Of a stretch of 64,000 nt of DNA, positions 9,594 to 23,844 are shown one piece after another. Both the position numbers and the translations under genes were made by a program. The stretch spans positions 22,827,659-22,891,658 of the forward strand of contig NC_135999.1 in the NCBI RefSeq assembly GCF_048128805.1, given 5' to 3'. The notes below the pieces were generated by a model. It was not told the DNA's origin and searched no databases. It was given only the letters and a program-made list of their open reading frames with translations. The first letter of the stretch is position 1. Every line of letters begins with the position of its first letter. This stretch comes from Centroberyx gerrardi. Its lineage: Eukaryota > Chordata > Actinopteri > Beryciformes > Berycidae.

Positions 9594-12500
9594 GACTATT
9601 ATTCTGTATTAACAGTCTACAGTGGAGTTAGTTACACCATTGGTCGGCCGTGACACGTGGCACACCCATACATGGTCCAGCCATATACTAGGTTTTGACA
9701 TAGTCTTGTTAAACCAGGCGACAGCTCAAGACAACCACACTGTTTTTACTGCTGGCCTCTACAAAAGAGCAAAAGTGCCTCGCTTACCTTATCACACTGA
9801 AATGAAAAATGACTTTTTCACATTTTTAGGTCATTCTAAATACACCATACCATACACACTGTTTGACAATTTATGTTTTATTGTATTTGTATTGTATCAA
9901 CATCTCTATTATTACTTCCTGGGAAACAGAAAATCTTCATTGTTGCCTGGCACTGGCCCCTGATCGCTCTCGCTAGATTTTGAATAATGAAGACGAAATG
10001 GCCATTCAGTCCAATATCAGGCAAACTTCATTGTGTACCAGGTGTACAAGAAAATTCAAACCAATAAAACAGCACAGATTTTGAACGATCCCGCTCCTCC
10101 ACTCTTCCCATCAAATAAAACTGTTTCTCTCCCTAACTGATAGGCTATCATATTGGTTTATACTTTTGAATGATGCCTCCCCGCGTTACAGATCTTATCC
10201 ATATTGCCAAACATATCGCCAATTTCGGCAACCACAAGCTGATGCCTGGTTGCCTGCCTGGAAACCACACTGATAAAAGTTAGCATCAGTATAGTTAAGC
10301 CAGAGTAAATACATTTAAAAGACATTTCACTCAAATACATTTCATTCAAAAAACAAATTTGAATTTTTAATATTCAACAAAAAATGTGATAATCACATTG
10401 GCTGCAAATTTTATTTTGTATAATTTGTACCCTACACCCACCCTAACCACAGGCTACAGTTTAGAACTGGCCTAACCTAGCTAGTTATCCTACACTAGCA
10501 TTAGTCTAACTGTTGTAGCTATAAGTTACAGATGGTAACGACTTACTTTATTACCATTGCTGCATCACGTTAGGCTAGTTCCCGATTCGTATAAGTAAGG
10601 CCTTCTGTGCAACTTCTCTGATTATTATTCACCTCACACCAAATCACTGTAAGCTTATCTTAAGCCGGCTAACGTTAATGTTGGTAGCCAAAGCCTGTGC
10701 TAGCTGACTGAGATAACACTTGGTGGCTACTTTTGATTAAACAAAATTTATGCATTCCCCTCATACTGATATTCATAAAATAATTTGATATATATACATT
10801 TCTGAGATACCTATATTCCAACAGTAAAAAACAAGTTAAAAGCCTAGCCAGACCGCGAATGCAGTCATGACTTCCTGTCCATAAATGGTACCTCTTTCAT
10901 GTAACGCTAGGTTCCAGAAGATTCTTCCTCCCTGTTGAAAGTCAGACGTAACGTTAGGGCAACATTTTCAGGCTCTTGGGCAACGCCCTGCCATAAAACA
11001 GCTACTGTGACATAAAATGTGGCATGGAAAATGGATTAGAGTGCTCTGAATCTACAGGATCAATTACTTGTCCTTATCTACGGCCACAACAGTGTGTCCG
11101 ATGAGATCCAACGGTAAAACAGGGGCAATTTGCACTGCACTGCACTCATGTTAACTCTCTTAGTGTTTCACTGTCACACATCTCCGATTACAACTTGTTA
11201 CTGTTACAAATACCGTTACTAACACATGCGCGTTTGGAGCGAATTGTGGAATTTTTTTTTATCACTTTCGTTTTCACAATGGCAGACTGTCAGAATGAGT
11301 ACAATATGCTACTGGTCTGTGCATCACCAAATGACAAACATGACGTGAGATGTGCATATTAGGCGCATTAGAGATCTAATTAGATACATTTCTATACACT
11401 GCCAACTTTTGATTATGTGGTGACCGTGCCGATATTGTAGCGGTGCACCACAGAAAGCCTACGTTTGGGAAGGCTGCACATGCGCGTTTCAACAATGGGG
11501 AGTATTATTGGCTGGCCCCGCTCCAGCAAAAAGCTTGCAAACTACTGTAGAGCTGTTTAGCTGAGCAATATGCACAGACTATTTTTAACGTAGTTAATGT
11601 ATTAATGTGAAAATTTGCTCCACCTAGTGGTCAGGTTAAGAATTGTGCTACAGTTGGCAGCTACTCATCATTACCTCCGCCAATGTTTTCACCCGCGTCT
11701 GTTTGTCCATCCATCTGTTAGTAGGATATCTCAAATAGTTGGGCACGGATTTGCACAAAACTTGGTATGAAGGTTGGTTATAGGCCAAGGGAGAACTGAT
11801 TAACTTTTCATGTGGATTTACCAAAAGGTGCATAACTTCCTTGCGGGATGTTGTCACACACGGTGGAGGTCTGTGCTCAACTGAGCACATTTTCTAGTTT
11901 CATGTGGGATGAGTAGCCTAGTTTAATACATCCATGTGAATAGCCTGCCAGTTAGTGAAACTAGTATAAAGAAACCACTTTGTTGTGTGAAACATGTTGT
12001 TTATTACAGAGAAATATTTGCATCATAGAGACAATCTCTCATTTTTATAGCCCCATGTCTTGTCAGAAGTGTCCCTGAAGACTCTGAACCCCTGTGCACA
12101 CTCATGGTAAGTTTCTTTAGATAAGATGTGGCACTCATCATAATGTACAGTATAATGGGCACCTCCCTCATCCTCTCAACTATTTGTTGTTTTTTTTCCA
12201 ATTATTTTCCCTCAAACTGGTTTTATGGTGTTTGTAACATACAACACTGAGAGGAATTCCATCATGTGAAGTCAAATTTTGACATCATGGTCAAAGTTTG
12301 AATCGTTGCACATCATCTGAATAAACAAATGTTCATCATTCCAGTCTATTGATCATTACTCTGCTTCAGCTATGGTATACTATTTTATTAAATACTCTAT
12401 GATTCCTGACTGTAAATACATGTGCATCATATAATAAATTCTATAGTTACAGATAGCAAACTCAGCAGAATTTTCAATGTTTTGGTTTGTTTTTGGTCTT

Positions 12501-13621
12501 CCATTCATCATACATTAATGTTCCATATACAGTATATATTAATGTTAGTATTATTACACATTCCGGTAGTGGAGGAAGACTTGGCTGTGTGCTGATTCTG
12601 TCTTGGAGCCATTTGAGGAGGCAGCAGTCCATTTCCTAAGTATCTTACTAGTTCAAAAGAGGGCAAAAGAAGGGAAGAGATGGACAGTTGGAGGAAACCA
12701 ACAGGAGGACACTCTGGGCTTCCTGGGAAACTGTTCTGAAGGACTTACCAAACCCACAGGAGATCAGGACAGGGTTATAGTCTGGGTCTAAAAAGCCCAA
12801 CTGCAGAATAAGATCTCTGAAACTGAATGGCTTAATTGCCATTTGTGTGTTTTTTAATGAACAGGCTAACCATTGGTCATTGTAACAGCATTCCCTGTGC
12901 TGCCCTGCCACTCTGCCTATACCCCCGATTGTGCCACAACATATGATGTGTATACAATATACAGTATATATTCAATATCACAACAGAGCAATTCAGGGCA
13001 TTGTGTAGTCTACAACAATATTCTCAGGGGTTGATTGAAGTACAAATAATTAGTAACACAGATATCAGAGCTTGATGTTATGTTTTCGGCTTGCAACAAC
13101 AAGCTTTTGATGACAAAATAACGAGTACATAATTTAATGCAATCTTTCAAGTACTCTCAATGCTCCCACGGGATGGCAAATGCAATTAGTGATGTCACTA
13201 TTTACCTGTTCTTACCATCAAAATACCATCAAATTTGAAGTGTCTATACTTTAGCATCATATTCACTTGACACGCAAAGTACAGAACCAAGACATCCCAA
13301 ATATGTCACTCGCCAAAAATTCACTCTATATGACTCCTATCCTTGCATGCACACCTGACCTACCTTGCTACGGCAAGTTCTACTATATGCCGCAGGGTAA
13401 GGGTCAAGATGTACCTTACTGTCAGAGCCTGATTTTCTGCATGATGCCTCATTCATAGTATTGTAACACTGAGGCAAACAGTGCAGTATCTGTAGGTGTG
13501 TAGAGGCCAGGAGCTCTGCTGCTGTGTGATGGCTGGCACTGAGAGATTGTACATCAAAATGCTATCAAACCTGATGCAAACAACCACCAGCCTGACTGCC
13601 AGCATTCAGCCATAGGAGGAG
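9594..13621. other. Intergenic region without recognised gene
   Basis: This is AT-rich unique-looking DNA between the 5' side of slc5a7 and the 3' end of the MATE gene. The only open frames are short and non-conserved in appearance. The only repeat-like stretch I recognise is 11650-11890. A minus-strand ATTAAA (13133-13138), about 480 bases past the MATE stop, is a possible poly(A) signal. Confidence 0.5.
11650..11890. repeat. Probable dispersed fish repeat
   Basis: The wording of this stretch (CCTCCGCCAATGTTTTCACC, GGGCACGGATTTGCACAAAA and similar) is familiar to me from interspersed repeats in fish genomes. No terminal repeats or target duplication are visible. Family unknown. Confidence 0.3.
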
Positions 13622-16600
13622 TCATTTGAACAGCATGATGAGCAGCTCGCTGATGAAGATTCCAGCAACGAGGATGAGGACCATGAGCAACGTTGTCAGG
13701 CCACGCCGTACAACCAGCTGCCTGACTGACAGAACAACTCCCACTGTAGTGGTGGTGGCTCCGCCCCGGCCTGAACCAAGCACCTCTGGGTCTGTGATGC
13801 CCTCCTCAGAACTCACACATATAGATGGAGTAGTCTTGACCTGGGCCTGGCTCTGATCCACGTCTAGGGCTTTGAGTGACAGAGGGGACAGTTTTCACAA
13901 TGCATCTGTACTAGGAACAGTTGGCACACAAGTGTCCTGGAAGCAGGTATGTTTCATGGGACTGTAAAAGGAGCAGGAAATGCTGTTACTTACCCTTATT
14001 TTCCATCCCAACCATCTCGTTTTCTCTTGTGATCTGGACTCCTGCTCTCTCCAAAGCCTGATCAGAGACATTAAAGACAGTTGCTTATAGCACGTCAGCT
14101 GCAAAAACATGTCAAACAACAGAAAAATTGCCAAATAATATTTTGACTGTTCAAGTGATGTAGGCACGCACCTCCTCAGTGGCTTTCTTCCAATTAAGTT
14201 TACACAGAAAAACTATATAAAACATGGACTGCAATGACACACAAATGATAAGTCCTGACCACAGTCCTATAACAGAGATGGAAGGAGGGTGTTATTGGCT
14301 TTCCTGAATGTTACTTGACAAGAATTGCAGGAAGTGGTACTGTAAATAGCTCATCTGTTCTCACCTACGATGCCCATATTGGCCGCGAACATCAAGGACA
14401 CACCGATGGGGAAGCCAATGAAGTAGTATCCCACCAGGTTACACAGAGCACCAATCAGCTGCTTCCCTGCTCCTCTAACAACGCCCCCTGTCACACCCTG
14501 TGGAGATCAAACACAGATTTGGCAAAATCACGTTCTGTGTACAAATTGCTTGGCTTAGCAATGGCATGAAGTTAGTTTGTTTAGTCCCTCACCGCAATGG
14601 CGTCCATGAGATGAAAGAAACCATACATGATCATGACGTCAGCAACCCTCTGAATAATGTCTCTAAAAGATGTGCAGATAGAGATTATTGTCAGATGCAA
14701 AAATATATGAAAAACTGATAGGAGGCTGGAAAGCTTCTTAGCATCTAGTGTTAAACATAGTGAGGTTTGGTGCTCTACGTAAAAAAAAGCGTCTTGTAAT
14801 CATGAGGAAAAAGTGTTTTTAACTTTTGATAATGAATAGCCAAATGGAATAAAGGCTTTTAAACCTATTCTGCAGTGCCTAGGATCACCTTTTCCTCATG
14901 CAAAAATATATATTAGCAAAGACAAATGAAATACAAGGTCAAAGGACAGGCTCAACCTCTGGATTTTTGAGTTCTTTGGTGAGGTAACTGCATCCAAAAT
15001 TATTATCTGCGAATTGATGAATAAGATGAACGGATTAATTTGACAGACTCTGGAAACATGAGATGAAATACCAATAAAGCAGAATAGTAGTCCTAGCAGT
15101 GTTATAGTCACTGTGGCCAAGAATGAACCGTAAAACCTGTTTAAACCAGTATAAATCACTCCGCTGTCATGGTTCAGTGTTTCTGAGTCAGCATGAAGGT
15201 GATGATCTTAGTTAATGTGTGACTGTCATGATGGCATTATGTAAGCATGACTGTCTGATTTTCTGTGCCACGTGGGCCGCCTATGAATTGTGATTACAGG
15301 TACACAAAACTTACTTTTTTATAATTCTGTGAGTGCAAGAAAGTGAATGTTATTTTTTCACAGTCTATACTCACTGCTCTGGTGTGAAAATGTATCCAAT
15401 GACGTCTTTAGGGATTCCAAGACTAGCGCCAACAAAACATGAGACTATGACTGGATTTGGGAATAAGAAATACAGCACATGATAATAAAGCTGAACAATG
15501 TATGAAGATATCATTTAAAACAGTGTGCATATTAAAATCACAAAGGAAGTAAAGAGGTTCCTCTGGATGTTGCTGTAAGAACGAGAAAAGTTTGGTTTAT
15601 GCATTAGAACTGGGCATAACTGGCCTCAATGATGAATGATAAAAGTTAAAGTTAAAGTTTTTAAATGCTTCCGTTTAAAAACTAGCCTTGATGCCAAAAT
15701 TTGTGGGTTGTATTAATTTTCTCAAATCTCTCGTTTCTCCTCATTTTCTTGTGTTATGTCAAAATTCCTATCATTTCAGGCTCGGGTATGAATGACATAG
15801 ATATTTTTGTTCGGTCTCAATTATTTTCATAAATGAGACCAAACATGTCCAGAAGGCCCAGGTAGAAGAGCTGTTTTCATTCTCATGACTTTTGTGCTTT
15901 TCTGTGGAGATTATGCAGGCAACATGTATGCATTGGTTCATACGTGCACAGATGATGGCGGTCTTGCTAGACCGCTTGGCCTGCTCTATGTTCCCCGCAC
16001 CAAGAGCGTTCCCAACCCGAACGCTGGCAGCAACAGAGAATCCTAGAGGGAACTGTGGGAGAGAAATAGGAGAAAAATGTAAAGACACATTGTTACTGTG
16101 GAAACACACTATCTTTAGGTGATATTTCTCTTTGGTAGAACGTTTACATGTTTTAGTGCACATGCCTCTGTAGGAGTTAATGAATAGCTAACAACCAAAA
16201 CGGGCTGCTCTGGGGACCTGTAGTCAGAACCATTTTCTTTCATACTACAAACTTTATCTCAAAATTGTACTTACACAAAGAAGGACAAATTAAATCCTGT
16301 TATATTCTTTCATTCTGGGTCCCGGATCTAACTTTTCTTAAAATACATTTGCCTGTTTGCAAGTAGTGATATTGAGCTGGAGTTAAATATCCTGAATGCT
16401 GGTGATGACAGCGGATCCCAGTACAGCTCATATTGCTTGACAGCTCCTGAGCTTCTGTAGAGGTGTTCAAGTAAATTTAAAATATGCGAGATATCCTGTT
16501 AAGCACATCTTCAAATGTGGCTGTACTTGCTCATAAAGGTGTAAAAGCTACCTTTCCTAAAATATTATATCATGGGTACAATCACCAACATACTAGCAGA

Positions 16601-19600
16601 GGGCCAGCGACTCACTTACCATGTAAGCTATAGTGGCCAGCTCGTATACTACTGACTGAGCTGCCAGCTCAACCTCACTAATCACACCGGCCAGGAATCC
16701 TCCCACTTCAAACATCCACCACTCTAGACAAATCATAAGCATACTGGGAATGGCCAGCTTGATGAAGGGACCCCACTCCTGCAGACAGTCAAGTGACCAA
16801 CCTAGGAGTCAGAGGTTCGCAGGTCAAGCAAATGCATACAATAAAACATTATGTTTTCATTTCATTTCATCATGTTAGAGATTGCTAGCGAGCAACTGGT
16901 CATGCTACACTGGATAAAATCCAAATAGTTATAACTGACTGGAAAAGAGAATAAGGATAGATAAGTGCTGATGTGAGACTCATGCTATACAAAATATCTC
17001 TGTTTGAATTTATTATTTGAAATAATTTGAATATATCTTTTTGAAATCATACAATGGGCTTTTAACACTTTAATAGAGTCCAAGGATGACAATGCTCACT
17101 CAATACACAAACAACCATGCAAACTTTCAATTCAGGTAAGAAAAAGACCAGACTTGCTGTTACAAGGTTTTTGCTCATTTTGTTGGCTGTATTTTTGCTA
17201 ACAAATTATGGGACTTAAAAATAAACTGGAGCTGTGTCCCACTGTCACCTCTCCTCTATATTGCATTAAACAGTGATAGAGTGGAACTAAATTTGTCAAA
17301 CATTACACACTGAAATGTTCATAATCTACAACCAACTAACTTGAACTTGATGAACGTAAACAATTAACAAGTTGTGACAGGCCAGAGACTTTACAGGATA
17401 AGTTTGGCGATTTTGGACCTATATATAATTTGTCTCTTACATACCTGTAGTACTTGGACCTGCAGAGGATATCAGCGAGCTCCTGTTGCTCGGCCTCCTG
17501 CTGCTAACAATAAATCTAAATGGGGTTTGTCAAAATATCTACAAAAAAGCCATTTGTAGGCTCCACAGGGGAGTTGGGAGTAAGCAGAAACGTTGCTAAA
17601 TACATAAATAAAAATTAGCTCTTATTTCATGACACAATTCAGTCATTAGAAATTTTCACTAATCAGGAAATCACTGAAAAAACAATTTTTCTCCGCCGTA
17701 GCACAGACTGCTGTGGGGTGAAACTGCATTACTGGCGGCGTGATCTAGTTTTGCGGACGGTCAGTTCAGATTGTAAACAATTGCACATGGAGCTGGGTAG
17801 AGTTTGGTAGAAGACTATCCACTGAGTGGAAATGGTGCAGTGCTGCTGCTTTCCATGCCGTGGATATAAATACATAGGTTAGCTGCCATATTTTTTTTAC
17901 AGACTGGCTTTTTTGCAGATATTTTGACAAACCTCGCCATTTCAACTGACAGCTGACTCGGGAGCAAATATTGTCTGCGGGCCCAAGTACTACAAGTATG
18001 TAAGAGACAAATTATATATAGGTCCAAAATGACCAAACTTCTCCTTTAATGATGAAAAAGGACCAAATCACAGGACAGAATAATAGCATTACTGGAGTCA
18101 AGCCCAGAATGAATTCAGAGAAGGGAAACATTTTGGTAATATCAAATTCATATTCAAATTATACTCGAAGGGAGAAAAGGACTGACCTCCCCATGTGGCC
18201 TTGTGCAGCCCCCTCCAGCAGATGTAAATGTATAAAAACACAGCCAGGAAATACTGGGAGATCGCATTGGCTGCTGCAGATCCACTTCATTGGGATCAAG
18301 AGGAACATGCAGGTGTTAGAGCAAGGGTGGAAAAAAAAGAAACAGTAGAAAGCACTTACATTTACTGACAGACATCCATTCACTGACAACTATTCATAGC
18401 TATGAAACTAGGCTTCATACATTTATATCCCCAGATGGTCATTCAGTAGTGGTCATTCATAACTGATTAGTAATAGTTTGAATAGTATACTTAATATACC
18501 TCAAATTATTTGCATTCTTTGCTGCAAGAGTTTAAGTCATTAGAGAGACATGAAAACAAATCTCATTAATTCTACTGATGTGACGCTAATAAATGTAATA
18601 TTAATGGTACAATAATAATTACTAATCTCTAACAAGTTATCATGATGGTGAGCAAACTCACGCGACACCCAAATCCAGCGGATAGAGGAAGACGTAGTTG
18701 ATAATTGCGTTAAGAACATTCCCCATCGCTCCAGTTATCACCTGGGGCCATATAATTCCCTGTAAGCCACAGCACAGCTTTGTCTCAGTATTGATATTAG
18801 TAGCTATCCTTCAACCATTATAATGTTTCACATCAGTGGCCTTGTAGTCATAGACTGCACCTGATTCAGGAGATACCTCCCTTGCAGCTGGTACATGAAA
18901 GCAGCCTGCAGAAAGAATATGAATATGAGTCGGTAAAATGGCAAAGGGTGTCAGTCGGGTGTGGTCCAAATTTGAGCTTGCAGTTTTGATCATTATAATG
19001 GAGAGCAAAGATTAAGCAAAAATTGCCAGCGATCTATTTGGAAGCCATATCTATTGAATTGATGCCTCGGTAACAGGGTCTAGTAGGAACCAAACTTACC
19101 GGCAGAGCAGGCATGAAGACCTTCACATACAGCTGGGAGATCCTTTTTGGCAGAAAGACACACAATAAGTAAGCATGTAAAATCATGTGGCATCAACTCA
19201 TATGATTACAGATGACAGTTATATTACATATGAAGTTACATCTCAAATTAGACCACTATGTGTCATATTTGGCAAACAGATGATGGAAGCAGCAACATGA
19301 GGTCCTGCTGTCCTTCTACTATGTCTGCCAGTATGTACAATTATGTAAGCTGTTAATATGTCTTTGCATCAATGAATTTAGTTGTTTATTTGCACCGTAT
19401 TTTAATACCCTGAGACTGAGTATTCCAGTTTCCATGAATAAACCAGTTAACAGAATATTCCTGACCACCTGTGGTGTCCTGTCCACAGATAAAACAGTCA
19501 AAAAAGCATGAAAAGGTGCGGCCGCCTGCTCTCCTCTTTGACTGAGCCGTAGTTTACTTCTAATACAAAGGGAAGAAATGATGATCCCAAAAGTAACAGT

Positions 19601-22439
19601 AATAGTAAGTAATGCTCACTGCCATGCTTTTTGATGACATCAAAATGTACCCATAATAGACAGCAAAAAGCAAAAATGAAAGGAGTGAGATGTTTGCACG
19701 CCACAGTAACCCGTTATAACGTTTATATGCGTCAAAGCAAAACCGGATTACTTCAATCTACAATCAGGTTATGAATGGAAAACCCTGCGCATGTAAACAT
19801 TAGACCACCTACACAGTGTGAGATGCTGAAGGTGCATGTTTTGTGGGGGATTAGGTAAGGGCTGACCTGGCGACCTCCTGGCTCTGTCTGACAGCCAGGA
19901 GGATGGGCTCAGTGTTGATGAGGAGAGCCCAGCATGGGAAACAGGCCAGCAGCAGAATCAGAATCCCTCTCTGGAGGATCACTCCCACACGCTTCAGGTT
20001 ACCGCTCCCATATGTCTAAACGAAACAGGTGGACAGTGGGTCAGAGATACACAAATAAGTAGAGTTAGAAAACACCGATCACACCGCTAACCAAGAGTGT
20101 GACTGGGACAAGAAAACAAACTTGATCCAAAAGCGCATTGTTGAGCTGTTTTCACGGGGACCCTAGGACTAGCTGGGAACCTATCCTGGTTAGATAAATA
20201 AAATGAAAGAATAACCTTTGTTGAGGATACTACCTGAGATATGAGGGTATCACAGGCTGAAGCCAAACCAGTGGCAATGGAAACGCCAGAGACATTAATC
20301 ACCTACATTGGAAGAAAACATCATTAGGCAATCTGTGCAGACAAGGAGAACACTGTTTCAGGGTTAAAGGGATAAACAGATCGATACCTAAACAGATAGA
20401 GAGATAAATTCAAAGGCAAGTCTACGGTAGGCAGTGACAGCAAACCGTCTGGGATGCCAGTACAAATAGATATCGGAGGACTCTAGTGTTTTTTCTCACC
20501 GCAATTGCTAATGCTACCCCCGAGAGCTCCGTTTTCCCCAGATGACCGCAGAACACCGTGCTGACGAAACTGATCAGAAAGGCCATCAACTGTGAAATGA
20601 ACTGGAGAACAAAAACAAACATCATCATCATACAAAAAGTGAAATGTAGAAAAAGTGCCTGAGTGGGAATTAGTAGAATTAGAAATTAGAGTGTTAGAAT
20701 TAGAATAGAAGGAGCTCTTTGGTAAGGGAATATCAAAATCATACAAAAAAGACTATAAGGATCACCATAATAGTGACGCTTCATCTCTCATTGCTATGGG
20801 TATAATAGATAATGTCCTGCTCTCTATTAGGAAAGGTGCCAACGACTCAAACTATTGAATATAAGAGAGGCCTATTGGATTTTGAAACTTAAGGCCACAA
20901 CCTATCCAGGTATCCGAGGATTTTGATTTGACTCCATTTTGTAATTATTTTTGTGTGCGTATTGCTTTCCTTTGTGATTTTCTTTTCTTTATTAGTTATG
21001 TAGATAGTACTTATTTTTGTCATTGTAAATAATACATATTATGCTTATCTCCTATTATATTTTCTGTTCTTTACCTTTGTATTATGCTTGTTGTACATAG
21101 GTTTACCATGATTGGTTCACAAGACGTCTCTACTTCCTTGTTAACAGGAAACCTTTATATGACTGAGAAGTGATGAGCTGTCCTTTTACTCCCTGGTGAA
21201 GGCATGTTGTGGGGAGTTTTTAATGAATTACATATGAATTAGCCGTGCTGTAAAGGCTTTTCAACTGTTTCAACTGAAGAAGAGTTGCCTGTGTCCTTCC
21301 TTCTTTTTTGTACAAACACAATCATCTTCCCTCATTTTCTTACTCATAGAAATAATAATTTCTAAAGAGGCCTCAATATAGATACAGTAACACATACAGT
21401 AAAGGCCTAATAGGTATCATATAGCCTTGCTATAAAACAACAAACCAAATATTTATGTGGATTGGTGTAGTGGTTTACCATTAAAACCCGTTTAGTACTG
21501 AAAGACAACTTCACATCAGCTTCACATCAGCGGCAGCTTGTTCTATACACACCTTGACCCTGACCTTGACCCATCAAGTATCCAAAGTGCCCACTCCATC
21601 AGAAATCATACCAAAACCGCTCATATGTGTACACCTACTGGAGATAGTCAAGATATTATGCAAATCTACCAACTTAAAGAAGTGGGGCTTTTGAGGCCCT
21701 TGGTTGCCGGGTGCCCCACGGCATGAGTCCTGCATGTCCAGTAATCCAGACATGGGCTATGTTCAAGGGTTGAAGGGTTGAATGGTCAAAAGCTGTTATT
21801 TAGGGTCCTAAAAGGAATACATCTGTAATAGCCTCATTCGGAATCTGACAATACCAGGATTTTCTATGAAGTCCTGATGGTTTGGGACTTATAATAGGCC
21901 TATGTTTATTAAATATGTAATAAATAGACACAAATTCTAAATGATAATACCAAAGGAAAGCAGAAGGAAAGCAATTAAGAGCTAACTAGAGCTAACTAAA
22001 GATGGTAGTAGCTAGGCTGTAAATTATTCAAAAATGAGATAATATATAACATCTATAACAAACTATTAAAATACAAAAGACATTGCACATGCCCAGAGGT
22101 CTACAAACAGCGCAAAAGCGTAAGTGATTAGGAGCAAAGAAAAACTTAAGCCAATCTGAATATTATTAGAAATAAAGGCACTATGTATATATATACAGTA
22201 TATATAAAAATAAGGCCCTCTGGCGCGTTCAAACGGATCCTTACCACTGGTCCCGCTAGTCTTAAGAGTTGGACTATCTCGCTCCTGTACTCCGCCGGTA
22301 TCCAGCCTCGGATGCGCCTCCGGCAGGCGCCGCAGCCTTCATTGCAGTCGTGAGTAACAGAAGGCGCTTGATCTATTTTGGAGGGTCCACTTACCCCATT
22401 TGTAGGCCTATTGGTTGTTTTTGCTACAGAATCGTCCAT
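13622..22439 (-). CDS. slc47a1: Multidrug and toxin extrusion (MATE) protein, 16 coding exons
   Basis: H+/organic-cation antiporter of the MATE family, acting at apical membranes to export cationic drugs and metabolites. Exons: 22439-22245, 20601-20500, 20302-20234, 20015-19867, 19142-19100, 18905-18861, 18759-18662, 18284-18187, 16801-16620, 16052-15944, 15450-15375, 14662-14593, 14497-14365, 14266-14172, 14057-13994, 13869-13622. They total 1776 nt (591 aa; human MATE1 is 570 aa), all phases consistent. Family blocks are [59 protein letters not shown] and VRGAGKQ. Glutamates matching human E273, E278 and E300 are present (residues 293, 298, 320); the E389 position is Asp409. A last transmembrane helix closes the C terminus. 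The start is the first in-frame ATG. Paralog identity (slc47a1 versus a slc47a2-like copy) is not settled. Confidence 0.92.
17391..18049. mobile_element. Long inverted-repeat MITE in slc47a1 intron 8
   Basis: The left arm (from about 17391) and the reverse complement of the right arm (ending about 18049) share long blocks such as TTTTGGACCTATATATAATT, TTGTCTCTTACATAC and TTTGTCAAAATATCT. The arms extend roughly 150 bp with scattered mismatches. There is no coding capacity. Exact ends and target duplication are uncertain. Confidence 0.7.
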
Positions 22440-23844
22440 ACCTGAACAATATTGGGCGCTAGACAGGCAGTTCGGCCTAATCTCTATGACCCTACACAAG
22501 TTACAGAAACTGACAATGAGGCTGGTAAATGTTAGAGTTTAATAACCAACAGAGAAAACAAGACAGAGGACTTTCACACGTGTTCGGGGGGTGGGGTTGT
22601 AGACTAGTGGGCCAAGCCAGCCCCCATGTGTAGCTATGTTTGGCTTCACCTCCATTGGACAGACCTTATGTTGCCTTCATGTGCTCCTCGTAAACTCCTC
22701 GTTCCGAATCCAAGCTGCAAATTCGACTTGTCAGGGTAGATATGGCTCCTGCATAGGCTATAATATCATCCACCAAAACTTCAACTTTCTTTTATCCATT
22801 CAATTTATGGAGACAAAGTATAGCAATCGCTGATGACTGACAATATATAATTATTTGATCAATGTGATAAATTAGATGTGGATTGCCAAACTGATTGGAC
22901 AGGTACACAGTTTGGAGGGAACCTTGGTCGTGAATAGTCCCTGATGTGATTTTTCTATATGGTTACAAATACATTTCTGGTGTTTTTTTGCTTTGTCTTT
23001 GCTCTCCATTATGATAGAACTACATGATCAAATTTTGACTCACTTAAGCTAAGTATCACCCTCTGGCATAGCCTACCCAATTGGTTTTGTTCAGAAATTA
23101 GAACAAAATTGACTTTGTAACAAAGTGGTTTTTGGTGGCAGTTGTTTTATTTTTAAATCAAATGACTGCAGTGCTACTTTGTGCTGCAGTGGCAGAATGA
23201 AGAAGAGAAAATGCATTCCCTAGACAACACTTGTATTTAATCATTTTTACCATGAATTTTGGCACGGCCTCCATACTCAGCCGCCCGAACGTCACATCAT
23301 AAATAATTCCCCAGTCCTATTTGGCACTTTCTTGGCTCGCCCGTGCGCGTTGATGTAATTACGATGCTTCCTGCAGCACTTGAATGCAGCATTTGCTCAA
23401 AGGCACTGGTCCACTGAAACTTTTTACTTTTCGTTACGTTACGTTTAGGCTACGTTAAGTGCGCAAACCGTCTGGCCAGCATTACTGTAATACAGAATTA
23501 GAGGGATTAGAATTTACGTAAAATGGCCCAGTCATATTTTGACTTGTCATATGTTACTCTGAAGAAAGACTTTACCTGTTCTTTGCCAGTAGAGGGCAGC
23601 AATAGAGCACTAAAGAAAAATGAAAGCTACAACCTGAAAAGGATTAAAAAAAAGTCCAAACTGAATAAGACTTTAAAAATGTAAATCCAAAGTAAAAAGT
23701 AGTGTAACATTATCAGACACATAATGCATTTTTGTTTACTATCCTATAATCAGCAGTTTGGCCTCAGGGAAACAGAGGTAGAAAAATAGTAGTTCAGAGG
23801 ACTGATTTCATGTTGCTTCATAAGACAAGACACCTGTTCAATCG

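Noticed and set aside
14896..15159. Minus-strand open frame considered as a MATE exon
   Set aside because: The translation lacks the expected [13 protein letters not shown] helix; the true exon with this sequence was found at 15375-15450, and the phases then close.
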